64,000 nucleotides of DNA from Burkholderiales bacterium (GTDB lineage: Bacteria > Pseudomonadota > Gammaproteobacteria > Burkholderiales > Burkholderiaceae_C), in the NCBI GenBank assembly GCA_016000265.1, contig JAECRL010000001.1, forward strand, positions 186,001 through 250,000, in the 5' to 3' direction. The translations under genes were made by a program, and so were the position numbers. Under the pieces are notes generated by a model. The model was given only the letters and a program-made list of their open reading frames with translations, did not search any database and had not been told where the DNA came from. Numbering within the stretch: position 1 is the first letter of the stretch; every line of letters begins with the position of its first letter. Of the stretch, positions 16,980 to 25,752 are shown piece after piece.

Positions 16980-18602
16980 TCATGGTGTTGCGGGTTGTGT
17001 TTTTGTGTCGGCTGCGGTTGTGCCGACGGAGACGAAGGCCTCTCGCCTGAAGAGCTGCAACATCGCGTAGATGCTCAGGACGACCAGTGCGTAAAGCACC
17101 CAAGGCTGGAGCGTGCCTCGCGTGATCTGGTTGACCTTGAAGGAAATGGACTCGCCGCCGATGCCGTACAGGTACAGCGGCCACAGCGCACACAGCGCGG
17201 CAGGGCAGATGAAGTGGCCTGCATCGAACCGACCATTGGCGTCCATCAGCACGAAAACCACCGTGATCAACACGAACAGCACGAGCGGGAACCATGCGCC
17301 GAAAACAACGTACATGTCAGCCCAGATGGACCCGGTGGCGAAGCCACCAAAGGCGCCGCCGTGATCGATGAAACGGTAATAGTCACCAGTAGAAAACATG
17401 AAGTCGTTTTTGTTGAATTTGATGCCCAAAGCGTCATACACGTTCTGAGGCAAGATGGCTTTGACCTTGTCGGTCTGGTTGTCGATGAGGCGCAGCCTGT
17501 CTTCTTCGCTGAACAGGCTGCCAAAGTGAATCATGTTGTCGTGAAACTTGGTCTCGGTGAATCGGGCGAACAGCGGGTTGCTCAGGTAGGTTTCGTCGTA
17601 CGTCAAGTTGATGTACGTGCCTCGGCTGGCGTCGCGGTACTGACTGATGCGGGTTTTGTCAAAAAAGATGTCTGCCGTTTCTTTGGCGACTTCGACCGTC
17701 GACGCTGTGTATCGCTTGTCACGCGCAATTTCCATGGCGATGGCCAGGTCTGACATCGCTGGGATGGCGATGGCCGCTGTGAGCGCACCGGCTGCAAGAA
17801 CTTTGAGGGTGCGTTTGGAGACTGCCTCCGCGGTTCGACAGCTTTCGAGGACGAAGAGAAAGGTCAGTTGGATGGGGCCGATGAACAGCATGGACCGGAT
17901 GTTTCGGCTCAGGGCGATGGCGACGATGACCAAGGTGTAAGCGGCCAGCAGCATGTATTGCTTTTTCATGTCGCCATAACCCGGACCGACGATCTTGGCG
18001 TAAATGGGGATCAAGTAAGGAACCCACAGCAGGAACGAGAAGCCCGCGAGGAATTTGCCGCCGGCGTCGCCAAAACTTCCGCCGCCCATGACTGCCGCAA
18101 GGACCCCCAGGGCCGACATGAGCCAGACGGTCATGAGCGTGGGGATGCTGTGGATCTTCAACGGTGACAGCACCTTGACGGCAATCACCTTCGGGATGTT
18201 TGCCAGCGGGGCGAAATTTCTGTAAGTGAAATGCGCCAGCACCACCGTGACATGCACGATGGCCAGCACCCCGAAAGTCAACAGCGGTGAGCGCAGGTAC
18301 TGGACCATCGGCACCCAGTCGAAGGTCTGGAACACCAAGGCCACGAACTGGCTGCTTGCGGTGAAGCCCAGCAGCGTGAACGCCGTCAGCGGTTGCGTGG
18401 TCATCGCGGCACTCAGGCGCAGGTACTGAAGCACCAGGGATGTGCTGGCGACGATGAGGGTGACAGGCAACAGGTTGTCTGTGCTGCTGTCAATCACGCA
18501 CTGGGCGAGCCAGCAGATCAGACACAGTGCTTGCATGCCATTGAGCAGCAAGGACTTGAATGTCAGCTGGCTTTGGCGGCTGGTGGGTGGGTTGGTGTCC
18601 AT
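16980..18602 (-). CDS. Polytopic membrane protein, candidate Wzy EPS polymerase
   Basis: A 540-residue inner-membrane protein with roughly ten hydrophobic helices in its first 310 residues, a large polar loop (about 310-440, including DETYLSNPLFARFTETKFHD and FNKNDFMFSTGDYYRF) and three further C-terminal helices. That layout fits oligosaccharide-repeat-unit polymerases. Sequence similarity in this class is weak, so the assignment rests on topology and on being the only polymerase candidate in module A. The ATG at 18602 is used; in-frame codons upstream overlap the neighbouring gene and encode non-conserved sequence. It starts four bases after the preceding glycosyltransferase stop. Confidence 0.55.
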   Translation of the reverse strand: MDTNPPTSRQSQLTFKSLLLNGMQALCLICWLAQCVIDSSTDNLLPVTLIVASTSLVLQYLRLSAAMTTQPLTAFTLLGFTASSQFVALVFQTFDWVPMVQYLRSPLLTFGVLAIVHVTVVLAHFTYRNFAPLANIPKVIAVKVLSPLKIHSIPTLMTVWLMSALGVLAAVMGGGSFGDAGGKFLAGFSFLLWVPYLIPIYAKIVGPGYGDMKKQYMLLAAYTLVIVAIALSRNIRSMLFIGPIQLTFLFVLESCRTAEAVSKRTLKVLAAGALTAAIAIPAMSDLAIAMEIARDKRYTASTVEVAKETADIFFDKTRISQYRDASRGTYINLTYDETYLSNPLFARFTETKFHDNMIHFGSLFSEEDRLRLIDNQTDKVKAILPQNVYDALGIKFNKNDFMFSTGDYYRFIDHGGAFGGFATGSIWADMYVVFGAWFPLVLFVLITVVFVLMDANGRFDAGHFICPAALCALWPLYLYGIGGESISFKVNQITRGTLQPWVLYALVVLSIYAMLQLFRREAFVSVGTTAADTKTQPATP

Positions 18603-18606
18603 GAGC

Positions 18607-19632
18607 TTAGGCTTGAAGTGCGTGGAGCAACATCTGGGCCATGATGTCCTGGTTGCCATGCCTGTTGCGCAGATACCGTTCGTGTCCACGCGCCGCAACG
18701 GCCATGCGCTTGGGCTCATCGGCCAGCAGTTGCGAGCACATCCGGGCGCACTCGGCGGCATCCGACCAGAACACCGCTTCGACCCCGTCTTCGTACATGG
18801 CCAGGTGCTCGCTGGTGCGTTCTGCGCAGAACAAGGCCCCCAGGGCAGGGATCTCCAGTGAGCGTGTGGTGTGCAGGTCGCGGTTGCCCTTGGACAGCAG
18901 GCCCAGGTTCACCTTCGCGCATTGAATGGCCTTGGCGTAGTCGTCGCCCCCGATGGCGCCGCCCTTCCAATGCGCTTTGAGCTCGCGCCATTCCGGGGCC
19001 TTTTGCCAATGGCTGCCTCGGATGGTCAGTGGCACGCCGCGTTGGATCAGCTCCAGCAGGAAGGGGCCGCGCTCGGGCATCCATGTGCCCAGGAAGAGCA
19101 CATCGCAGTCCCACTTGGCGTGATCTTCGGGGGTGAGGGGGCGGGGTGCGTGCTCCACCTCGTCGGCCGAGCGCCACACGCGCATCATCCGACGTGCGCC
19201 CAGGGCCTTCAGTTCGGGCAGGTTGTCTTCGCGCACCACGGCCACCAGGTCGTAGTGCGGCACGGCTCGGCGGTAGGCCGCAAAGCGCTGCATGTCGCGG
19301 GGGCCGGTGGGGTCGTCGATGTTGTAGTTGATGACCCGTCCGCAATGGCGGCGCAGCACCTTGACGATGGCCGCCGACACCCACTCGCCGTTGTCCACGT
19401 GGCAGAGGTCAAAACGCTGGCCCGAGAGTTGGCGCGACAAGGCCGCAGCCAGGGGCCAGGCCAGCCAGTGGCCGCCTGCGCGCCAGAGGATGCGGTCGAC
19501 CCAGACGGTCTTGGGCAACAAGGGGCGCAGGTCCAAGTGGGTGACCCGATGGCCCAGGCGGCGCAAGGCGTTGGCGCGGTCCAGACAGGTGCCGGAGACG
19601 GGCCCGATGTAGAGGATGTGCAGGGGCGTCAT
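18607..19632 (-). CDS. Glycosyltransferase, CgeB/group-1-like
   Basis: A 341-residue GT-B-like protein. The N-terminal half opens MTPLHILYIGPVSGTCLDRA, and the middle has VINYNIDDPTGPRD followed by YDLVAVVREDNLPELKALGA. The C-terminal half carries VLFLGTWMPERGPFLLELI, NLGLLSKGNRDLHTTRSLEI and PALGALFCAE, the pattern of the glycosyltransferase family that includes CgeB and spore-coat proteins, in which RS/TR-x-x-E-I-P-A-x-G contacts the donor. Its start overlaps the preceding GT4 stop by four bases. It probably adds one sugar of the repeat unit; the specificity is unknown. Confidence 0.7.
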   Translation of the reverse strand: MTPLHILYIGPVSGTCLDRANALRRLGHRVTHLDLRPLLPKTVWVDRILWRAGGHWLAWPLAAALSRQLSGQRFDLCHVDNGEWVSAAIVKVLRRHCGRVINYNIDDPTGPRDMQRFAAYRRAVPHYDLVAVVREDNLPELKALGARRMMRVWRSADEVEHAPRPLTPEDHAKWDCDVLFLGTWMPERGPFLLELIQRGVPLTIRGSHWQKAPEWRELKAHWKGGAIGGDDYAKAIQCAKVNLGLLSKGNRDLHTTRSLEIPALGALFCAERTSEHLAMYEDGVEAVFWSDAAECARMCSQLLADEPKRMAVAARGHERYLRNRHGNQDIMAQMLLHALQA

Positions 19633-20789
19633 GTCGTCAGCAGGCTCTGGTAGATGTGCAGGGCCCGGTCGCCGTAGGCGCGCCAGCCCCCGATGTTGCG
19701 AACCACGCTCTGGGCGGCGTCGGACAGGCGTTGGCGTGTTTCAGGGTCGTCTGCCAGTTGCTGGAGTTGCTCGGCCATGAGGTCGGCGCGACGGATGGGC
19801 AGGATGTAGCCTGCCTCGCCATGCCGGAAGAGGTCGGGCGCTCCTGTGTGTTCGGTGGCGATGACGGGGCAGCCGCACGCCAGGGCCTGAGGGATGACGA
19901 GGCCAAAGCCCTCTTCGATGCTGGGCAGAACCATGACGTGGCTGCGGCTCATGCGCTCGCGCAGGTCTTGCCAGGGCAGGTGGCCCAGCAGCTGGATGCC
20001 TTCTGACCAAAGGCCCAGTGCTTTCATGCGCTCGACCATGCGTGGCGAGAACGCGCCCGCGAAGCTCAAGGACTTGCGCGGGTGCTTGAGGCGTTGAAAC
20101 GCCTGCAGCAGGTAAGGCACGCCTTTGCGGAGGTCGCCCACGCCAACGAAGAGGATGTCAAAACGGTCTGCGGCGGGCTTCGCCGTGGGGCGGAAGGCAT
20201 CGAGGTTGACGCCGTAGCTCAGCCGGTGGACCTTGTGCGCGGGCACGCCTTGCTGAACGAAGCTGCGGGCGCTGAATGAGGAGGGCACGGTGATGGCGTC
20301 GGCCTCGGCGTACTCGGCTTCTTCACGCGCGATGATGCGCGGGTCCGTGGGCATGTAGGGCATGCCCCAGTGCGCGTATTCGTCGCGCAGGAGATCGTCT
20401 TGCGTGCGGATGTGGGTGGAGCCCCGGTCGCACACGTAGCGCGCGCCCATGGCGTGCGCTCGCCGCCCGCTCAGCAGGGACGACGATGACAGGCCGACGA
20501 ACACGTCGCACGCGGGCAGGTGCCGCGCCACATGGCGGTCGAAGCTCACGCAGTTGATGTGTTCCCAGCCGCGAAGCAGGAAGCGCCCCAGGCGCTCGCG
20601 CTGTGGGAAGGCCAGGTAGGGTGTGTTGACCCAGGGGAAGGTGTGGATGCTGCCCGCTGGCAGGTGCTCGCGGCGCAGCTTGTACATGGGGTAGCCCGAG
20701 TACACGGCCTGCAGGGCCTGGCGTGCTGCCAGCTCGCGGGCGAGGTCAAAGGTGTGGAACTTGCCCAGCACCGAAAGCGTGACCTTCAT
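19629..20789 (-). CDS. Glycosyltransferase family 4
   Basis: A 386-residue GT-B enzyme. The start at 20789 (MKVTLSVLGKFHTFDLAREL) overlaps the Wzx stop by four bases; a longer in-frame reading upstream is spurious. The acceptor domain includes FVGLSSSSLLSGRRAHAMGA, and the donor domain has LFVGVGDLRKGVPYLLQAF (213-231) and the signature EEGFGLVIPQALACGCPVIA (292-311). The ending EHTGAPDLFRHG and the final helix are typical. It is part of the translationally coupled run Wzx, GT4, CgeB-like GT. Confidence 0.85.
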   Translation of the reverse strand: MKVTLSVLGKFHTFDLARELAARQALQAVYSGYPMYKLRREHLPAGSIHTFPWVNTPYLAFPQRERLGRFLLRGWEHINCVSFDRHVARHLPACDVFVGLSSSSLLSGRRAHAMGARYVCDRGSTHIRTQDDLLRDEYAHWGMPYMPTDPRIIAREEAEYAEADAITVPSSFSARSFVQQGVPAHKVHRLSYGVNLDAFRPTAKPAADRFDILFVGVGDLRKGVPYLLQAFQRLKHPRKSLSFAGAFSPRMVERMKALGLWSEGIQLLGHLPWQDLRERMSRSHVMVLPSIEEGFGLVIPQALACGCPVIATEHTGAPDLFRHGEAGYILPIRRADLMAEQLQQLADDPETRQRLSDAAQSVVRNIGGWRAYGDRALHIYQSLLTT

Positions 20790-22093
20790 GTGGGTCCGCC
20801 TTGGCGGCGGAAGGCCGCGCCGCTGCGCAGGAAGTCGCGGGCCAGCTTGAGGCACACAACGGCCATCAGCAACTCGGAGGCGAGCATGGCCAGGCACACG
20901 CCCTCGATGCCCATGGGGCCTTGCAGCAGGTAGGCCGCGCCCATGGCAACCACCGCCCCCACCAGCGACCATTGCGCCAGCCCGATGTGCTGGTTGGTGG
21001 ACAGCAGCAGCACGCGGGGCACATGCCAGGTGCCCGCGATGGCGGCGTAGCCCAGCAGGATCAGCATGGGCCAGGCCTGGAAGGGGATCTGCCCGTGTGA
21101 CCACAGCTCCAGCAGCAGCGGTGCAGCGAAGTACAGGATCAGGCTCAGTGCGGCTGATCCTGCCGCACCCAGCATCAGGCTGCGTCGGTAAATGGGGCGA
21201 ACGGCCTCGGTGCCCCCCTTGCCAAACAGGAAGGAGAACTCACCCCACACGGCGTTGGACAGGATGGAGGTGGCTTGCACCGCCACGCGTGCGATGGTGC
21301 GGTAGCTGTTGAAGATGGCGACCACGGCGGGCCCGAAGAAGTGGCCCACCAGCAGCGTGATGCCTTGCAGGCTCAGCGCGCTGGACAAGGGAAACACCAT
21401 GAAGGACAGCGCGGGTTTGAACAGGGACTTGATCTCGTCCATGCTGGCGTGGCGCCAGTGCCAGGTCAGGCCATGGCTGCCTTGGGCAGACACCCCCACC
21501 AGCACCGCGGTGCAGGCCACGCGCACCAGCAGGCCGCCGAGCGCCACCGCGGTGAACGTGCCCGCCAGGTAGAGGCCGGCCATCATGCCGCCCCACTCCA
21601 GCAGGCGCAGCACGTTGCCCAGCATCACGGCCTGCGCAAAGCGCCCGGTGGCGCGGAAGATGGCGTCAGACAGGCCACCGAATTGGGCCACCAGCACGCC
21701 CAGGATGAGCAGGCAGATGGCCATGCGCTGGTCTGCGCTTTGCAGGCTGTCAACGGGGGCAAAGAGGGCCAGGGGCACGCTCAGCAAAACCGCACCACCC
21801 GTCATGGCCAGCACGAACATGAAGGCGCTGTGGAAGAGGCGGTTGGCTTCGACCCGGTCGCCGTGCCCGAGGGCCATGGTCATGCGGTTGCCCGCGGTGG
21901 CGACCATGCCCAGGTCGGTCATCGCCAGGTAGGACGGCATGGCCGACAGCAGCAGCCAGGTGCCGTAGGTGGCCGTGTCCCATTGCTTGAGGAACAGGGG
22001 GAGCGAAAAAATCTGGATGACGATGACGACCGCCTGACCGAACGCGCCTGCGCCCATGGCGGCGACGATCCTCCTCCCCAGTGCACTGCTCAC
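20786..22093 (-). CDS. Wzx-type polysaccharide flippase (MATE/MOP superfamily)
   Basis: A 435-residue protein with about twelve hydrophobic segments in the Wzx arrangement. The start GAGAFGQAVVIVIQIFSLPL is followed by QWDTATYGTWLLLSAMPSYL, and the mid-protein DEIKSLFKPALSFMVFPLSS and FNSYRTIARVAVQATSILSN are characteristic of polysaccharide-biosynthesis MOP transporters. It would move the lipid-linked repeat unit from the cytoplasmic to the periplasmic leaflet for the polymerase. It lies one base below the epsI stop and overlaps the GT4 start. A second, different flippase is encoded in module B. Confidence 0.85.
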   Translation of the reverse strand: MSSALGRRIVAAMGAGAFGQAVVIVIQIFSLPLFLKQWDTATYGTWLLLSAMPSYLAMTDLGMVATAGNRMTMALGHGDRVEANRLFHSAFMFVLAMTGGAVLLSVPLALFAPVDSLQSADQRMAICLLILGVLVAQFGGLSDAIFRATGRFAQAVMLGNVLRLLEWGGMMAGLYLAGTFTAVALGGLLVRVACTAVLVGVSAQGSHGLTWHWRHASMDEIKSLFKPALSFMVFPLSSALSLQGITLLVGHFFGPAVVAIFNSYRTIARVAVQATSILSNAVWGEFSFLFGKGGTEAVRPIYRRSLMLGAAGSAALSLILYFAAPLLLELWSHGQIPFQAWPMLILLGYAAIAGTWHVPRVLLLSTNQHIGLAQWSLVGAVVAMGAAYLLQGPMGIEGVCLAMLASELLMAVVCLKLARDFLRSGAAFRRQGGPT

Positions 22094-22094
22094 A

Positions 22095-22802
22095 TCAGCT
22101 CTCTCGTTTGCCGATCAGGTAGCCGCGTTGTTGGGTGGGCAGCGCGTTGAGGAGGTCGTTGATGAACTGGTCCTGCAGCACGAAGGGGTCGTCCCGGCGG
22201 GTGACCTCGGAGACGCGAATCAGCGTGCCGTCCACCAGGTATCCACGCATGGCCAGCTTGATGCGCTCGACGTTGCGCTCTTTGGAGCCACGCGCCACGG
22301 CATCACCCACGCGGATGAAGTAGGTCAGGGGTTCGTGTCGATCCGTGCCGAGGGTGGTGTTCAGGCGCACCACCTTGAGGTCACCGAAATTCGTGGGCAC
22401 GTTGACGTCGGAGCGCTTTTCGACCCGAAAGCCTTGGGACGGGTAGCACTGATCGGGCGTGTGCAGCTGCGTGTCGTTGGTCTGGTCTCGGCCGTAGGCG
22501 ATGGACAGCATGATGCCGCGGCCTGTTGGCGTGTGCACGAAGGTGCGACTGAAGGTCTGGCTGTAGATGCGGCGCAGGCTTTCTTCCTGCACCGGGTTGA
22601 CCACGCGGCTGCCGGCGTAAGGCACCTCTTGCCACACCCCGAACTGCTTGGGGATGATCTTTTCGTAGTCGGGCTCGCCAGTGTGGTCGGCCCAGTATTG
22701 AGTCGGGCGCAGCGTCTCGGCCAGCACCACCGCTCCCACCATGATGGCGAGGGCGGCCGCGATCACGGCTGGCTTGAGGGTCAGGGGCTTGAAGAAGCTC
22801 AT
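22095..22802 (-). CDS. epsI: Exosortase-associated protein EpsI (module A)
   Basis: A 235-residue protein of the EpsI family (DUF3485), with an N-terminal membrane helix (about 11-29) and a periplasmic domain. The diagnostic motif HTPDQCYPSQGF (114-125) corresponds to the family's H-x-P-[DE]-x-C-Y-x-x-[QG]-G, following IAYGRDQTNDTQ. EpsI proteins accompany EPS-type exosortases and are needed for methanolan export in Methylobacillus; the biochemical role is unclear. Its start overlaps the xrtB stop by four bases. It is clearly paralogous to the EpsI at 30560-31243, which carries HRPEVCYAAQGF at the same place. Confidence 0.9.
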   Translation of the reverse strand: MSFFKPLTLKPAVIAAALAIMVGAVVLAETLRPTQYWADHTGEPDYEKIIPKQFGVWQEVPYAGSRVVNPVQEESLRRIYSQTFSRTFVHTPTGRGIMLSIAYGRDQTNDTQLHTPDQCYPSQGFRVEKRSDVNVPTNFGDLKVVRLNTTLGTDRHEPLTYFIRVGDAVARGSKERNVERIKLAMRGYLVDGTLIRVSEVTRRDDPFVLQDQFINDLLNALPTQQRGYLIGKRES

Positions 22803-23713
22803 GCGGGGGCTCCAGGGGCCGGCTCTTTCGCTGGGAACACCAGGCGCAGCAGGCCGTCGATGGAGATGGTCAGGATCAATGCGATGACGAACAGCACGAG
22901 CCCGGCGAAGCCGTGCAGGTAACCCTGTCCGACCTCATCTCCGAAGTGGTAGGTGATGAGCGCCAGGAACAGCACGCGCAGCATGTTGGCAACGAACGAG
23001 ATGGGCACGATCAGCAGGCCCAGGGTGATGTTGCGCATCAACGAGGTGTGGCGCACCACGTTGAGGTAGAAGATGCCCATGGCTTCGAGCATGAACAGGG
23101 TGCGCATGCCGGCGCAAGCGTCGGCCACCAGCAGCTGGTAGGGGCCGATGGTCAGCACCACGCCGGTGTGGCCGATGGGGTAGCCGAAGTACCAGAGGAT
23201 CTCGGCTGTGGCGATCGAGATGTGGAGCTTGACGAACTGGCTGATCGGGTCGAGCACGAAGCCCGGAATGGGCACCATGAAGAGCAGGAAGAACAGCGGG
23301 AACTTCAGCTTGTTGAGCAGGGGCCAGCCACCGATGAGGGCGACCACGCCGATCAACATCGGGATGAAGGCGAAAACCTCGAAATAAATGATGTTCAGCG
23401 CGCGTCCGGGTGCGTAGAACAGCACGGCCACCACAAACATGACCCAGGCCAGCCAGGTGCCGGGTGCGGTGCCATCGAGCTTGCCGTCGAACTCTTTCCA
23501 GCGCGCGTGCAGCAGCCAGAGGGACAGGCACAACATGATGGGGCCGTGGCTGTGCTCGTCTTTGTTCCACAGGCCTGCGTCGACGTTGAAAAACAGGTCG
23601 TGCAGGGTCAGCGTGAACATGCCCAGCAGCCCGAGGCTGAGGAGCACGACGTCCAGGGGCAGCGGCAGGAAGCCGGCGGCTGCCGGCTTGTGAACATCAC
23701 TCGTGGTAGTCAT
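22799..23713 (-). CDS. xrtB: Exosortase B (module A)
   Basis: A 304-residue polytopic membrane transpeptidase-like protein. The catalytic triad expected of exosortases is present: Cys200 in VADACAGMR, Arg246 in ANMLRV and His267 in YLHGFAG. A charged EHSHGP near residue 53 and MVPIPGF near 146 are also typical. Exosortases recognise C-terminal PEP-CTERM signals and process proteins for surface attachment. The B type occurs in EPS loci, as here next to epsI and Wzx. Its start overlaps the gmd stop by 17 bases. Motif spacing (Cys to Arg 46, Arg to His 21) is identical in the second copy at 29664-30563. Confidence 0.92.
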   Translation of the reverse strand: MTTTSDVHKPAAAGFLPLPLDVVLLSLGLLGMFTLTLHDLFFNVDAGLWNKDEHSHGPIMLCLSLWLLHARWKEFDGKLDGTAPGTWLAWVMFVVAVLFYAPGRALNIIYFEVFAFIPMLIGVVALIGGWPLLNKLKFPLFFLLFMVPIPGFVLDPISQFVKLHISIATAEILWYFGYPIGHTGVVLTIGPYQLLVADACAGMRTLFMLEAMGIFYLNVVRHTSLMRNITLGLLIVPISFVANMLRVLFLALITYHFGDEVGQGYLHGFAGLVLFVIALILTISIDGLLRLVFPAKEPAPGAPA

Positions 23714-24842
23714 AGGCTTGGAACCCGGCTTGTTTGACCAGGTTGTCCCGTTTGGCTGAGGTGTAGTCGCTGATGACCATTTCCTTGACCAGCTCGGCCA
23801 GGGTGGTTTTCGGGGTCCAGCCCAGCTTGGCCTTGGCCTTGCTCGGGTCGCCCAGCAGGGTTTCGACTTCGGTGGGGCGGTAGTAGCGCGGGTCGACCTT
23901 GACGATGACGTCGCCGACCTGGCAGCTCGCCAGCATCTCGCTTTCGCCCTTGTCGTTGACCACGGGCTCGACCTTGACCACGCGGCCCACTTCGGCTTCG
24001 CCCTCGCCCTCGAAGGCGATGGTGACGCCCAGCTCCTTGGCCGAGAACTCCACGAACTGGCGCACGCTGTACTGCACGCCGGTGGCGATCACGAAGTCAT
24101 CGGCCTGGTCTTGCTGCAGCATCAGCCACTGCATTTCGACGTAGTCGCGGGCGTGGCCCCAGTCGCGCAGGGCGCTCATGTTGCCCAGGTACAGGCAGTC
24201 TTGCAGGCCGAGTGCGATGCGGCTGATGGCGCGCGTGATCTTGCGGGTCACGAAGGTTTCGCCGCGCACCGGGCTCTCGTGGTTGAAGAGGATGCCGTTG
24301 CAGGCGTACATGCCATAGGCCTCGCGGTAGTTCACCGTGATCCAGTAGGCGTACATCTTGGCCACCGCGTAAGGGCTGCGCGGGTAGAAGGGCGTGGTCT
24401 CCTTCTGAGGGATCTCTTGCACCAGGCCGTAGAGCTCGGAGGTGGAGGCCTGGTAGAAGCGGGTCTTCTTCTCCAGGCCCAGGATGCGGATGGCTTCCAG
24501 CAGGCGCAGCGCACCCAGGCCGTCGGCGTTGGCGGTGTACTCGGGCTCTTCGAAGCTCACGCCCACGTGGCTTTGTGCCGCCAGGTTGTAGATCTCGTCG
24601 GGCTGCACCTTTTGAACGATGCGCACCAGCGAAGTCGAGTCCGTGAGGTCACCGTAGTGCAGCACGAAGTTGCGGTTGTCGACGTGCGGGTCCTGGTAGA
24701 GGTGGTCGATGCGGTCGGTGTTGAACAGCGAGGAGCGACGCTTGATGCCGTGGACTTCGTAGCCCTTGTTGAGCAGGAACTCGGCCAGGTAGGCGCCGTC
24801 CTGGCCCGTGACGCCGGTGATCAGTGCAATCTTCTTGGTCAT
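23697..24842 (-). CDS. gmd: GDP-mannose 4,6-dehydratase
   Basis: A 381-residue cytoplasmic short-chain-dehydrogenase-type enzyme that converts GDP-D-mannose to GDP-4-keto-6-deoxy-D-mannose. The NADP-binding GVTGQDG is at 10-16. STSELYG (133-139) and Tyr158-x3-Lys162 in [12 protein letters not shown] form the catalytic set. [20 protein letters not shown] is a Gmd signature. Length and order match the family. An AGGAGAAG ribosome site precedes the ATG. With fcl, 2.4 kb upstream in the same run, it completes GDP-L-fucose synthesis. Confidence 0.97.
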   Translation of the reverse strand: MTKKIALITGVTGQDGAYLAEFLLNKGYEVHGIKRRSSLFNTDRIDHLYQDPHVDNRNFVLHYGDLTDSTSLVRIVQKVQPDEIYNLAAQSHVGVSFEEPEYTANADGLGALRLLEAIRILGLEKKTRFYQASTSELYGLVQEIPQKETTPFYPRSPYAVAKMYAYWITVNYREAYGMYACNGILFNHESPVRGETFVTRKITRAISRIALGLQDCLYLGNMSALRDWGHARDYVEMQWLMLQQDQADDFVIATGVQYSVRQFVEFSAKELGVTIAFEGEGEAEVGRVVKVEPVVNDKGESEMLASCQVGDVIVKVDPRYYRPTEVETLLGDPSKAKAKLGWTPKTTLAELVKEMVISDYTSAKRDNLVKQAGFQAYDYHE

Positions 24843-24859
24843 TTTTTTACTTCTCCTGG

Positions 24860-25726
24860 TCAGAATTCATTGACGAGCACGCCGGCCATCTTGACCTTGC
24901 TCTTCGTGAGGTGCTTGATGAGCGACTGCATGTCTGCGGTCTTGCTCTCGCGTTTGCGGGCCACCACCATGGCCGCACCGCAATGCGTGGCGATGATGCG
25001 CGCGTCAGGGCCGTGGCTGGCCGCCGGGGTGTCGATCAACACGTTGTCGAACTTGCTCAGCAGCTCGCGCAGCAGCAGGCTGAAGGAGGCGCGGTGCAGC
25101 AGTTCGGCCGGGTTGGGCGGCTGGGTGCCGGCGGGCAGCAGGTACAGGTTGGGCAGGTGCCCCACCGGCTTGATGACGTTGGGTTCGGTGCGGCCCGCCA
25201 GGATGCCGCTGAGGCCCACGCTGGCTTCGAGGCCGAAGACCTCGTGCAGGCGCGGGGTGCGCAGGTCGGCGTCGATCAGCAGGGTGCGCCCGGGCAGCTG
25301 GCTGAACGCCGTGGCCAGGTTGGCGGCGATGAAGGTCTTGCCCTCGCCCACGTCGGCGCTGACGATGGCCAGCGCCGAGCGCCGGTCTTCGGCCCCCATG
25401 ACGCTCATGATGAGCTGGGTGCGCAGGTCGCGGAAGGCCTCCACGTTCTCGTCGAACGGGGAGTTGGCCACCACGAGCTCTTCGTTGAGCGTGCGGTCGC
25501 TGACCGGGTTGTAGGGGTAGTGAAACTGCTGCGACAGCGCCCAGATGACGTCCTCGGGGTGGGCCATGCCCAGGGCCACGACGGCCTCGCCGAAGCGCAC
25601 GCCATTGGCACGCTGGTACTCCAGGGCCTGCGCGACTTGCTCGCCCGTGAGGCCTTTGGTGCGGCGCAGGATGTCGCCCAGGGACGGGTCCTGAACGGTC
25701 TGCTCGTTGTTGTGAGGGTCGCTCAT
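24860..25726 (-). CDS. epsG: EPS tyrosine kinase EpsG with MshEN-like domain (module A)
   Basis: A 288-residue BY-kinase (CpsD/CapB type) that partners the EpsF chain-length protein. Walker [10 protein letters not shown] (123-131), Walker A' [11 protein letters not shown] (149-159) and Walker B VLIDTPA (229-235) are intact. Residues 15-72 form a separate N-terminal domain with two tandem helix-turn units (SLGDILRR...EQV..ALEYQ, then [10 protein letters not shown]...[10 protein letters not shown]), resembling MshEN modules of secretion ATPases. The protein ends VLVNEF with no tyrosine-rich tail, unlike Wzc. The ATG at 25726 is chosen over an in-frame TTG at 25756 that falls at the epsF stop. 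EpsG of the methanolan type is the closest known match. Confidence 0.88.
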   Translation of the reverse strand: MSDPHNNEQTVQDPSLGDILRRTKGLTGEQVAQALEYQRANGVRFGEAVVALGMAHPEDVIWALSQQFHYPYNPVSDRTLNEELVVANSPFDENVEAFRDLRTQLIMSVMGAEDRRSALAIVSADVGEGKTFIAANLATAFSQLPGRTLLIDADLRTPRLHEVFGLEASVGLSGILAGRTEPNVIKPVGHLPNLYLLPAGTQPPNPAELLHRASFSLLLRELLSKFDNVLIDTPAASHGPDARIIATHCGAAMVVARKRESKTADMQSLIKHLTKSKVKMAGVLVNEF

Positions 25727-25752
25727 GTTCTCGCTTGCGTGCGTGAGGGGAC

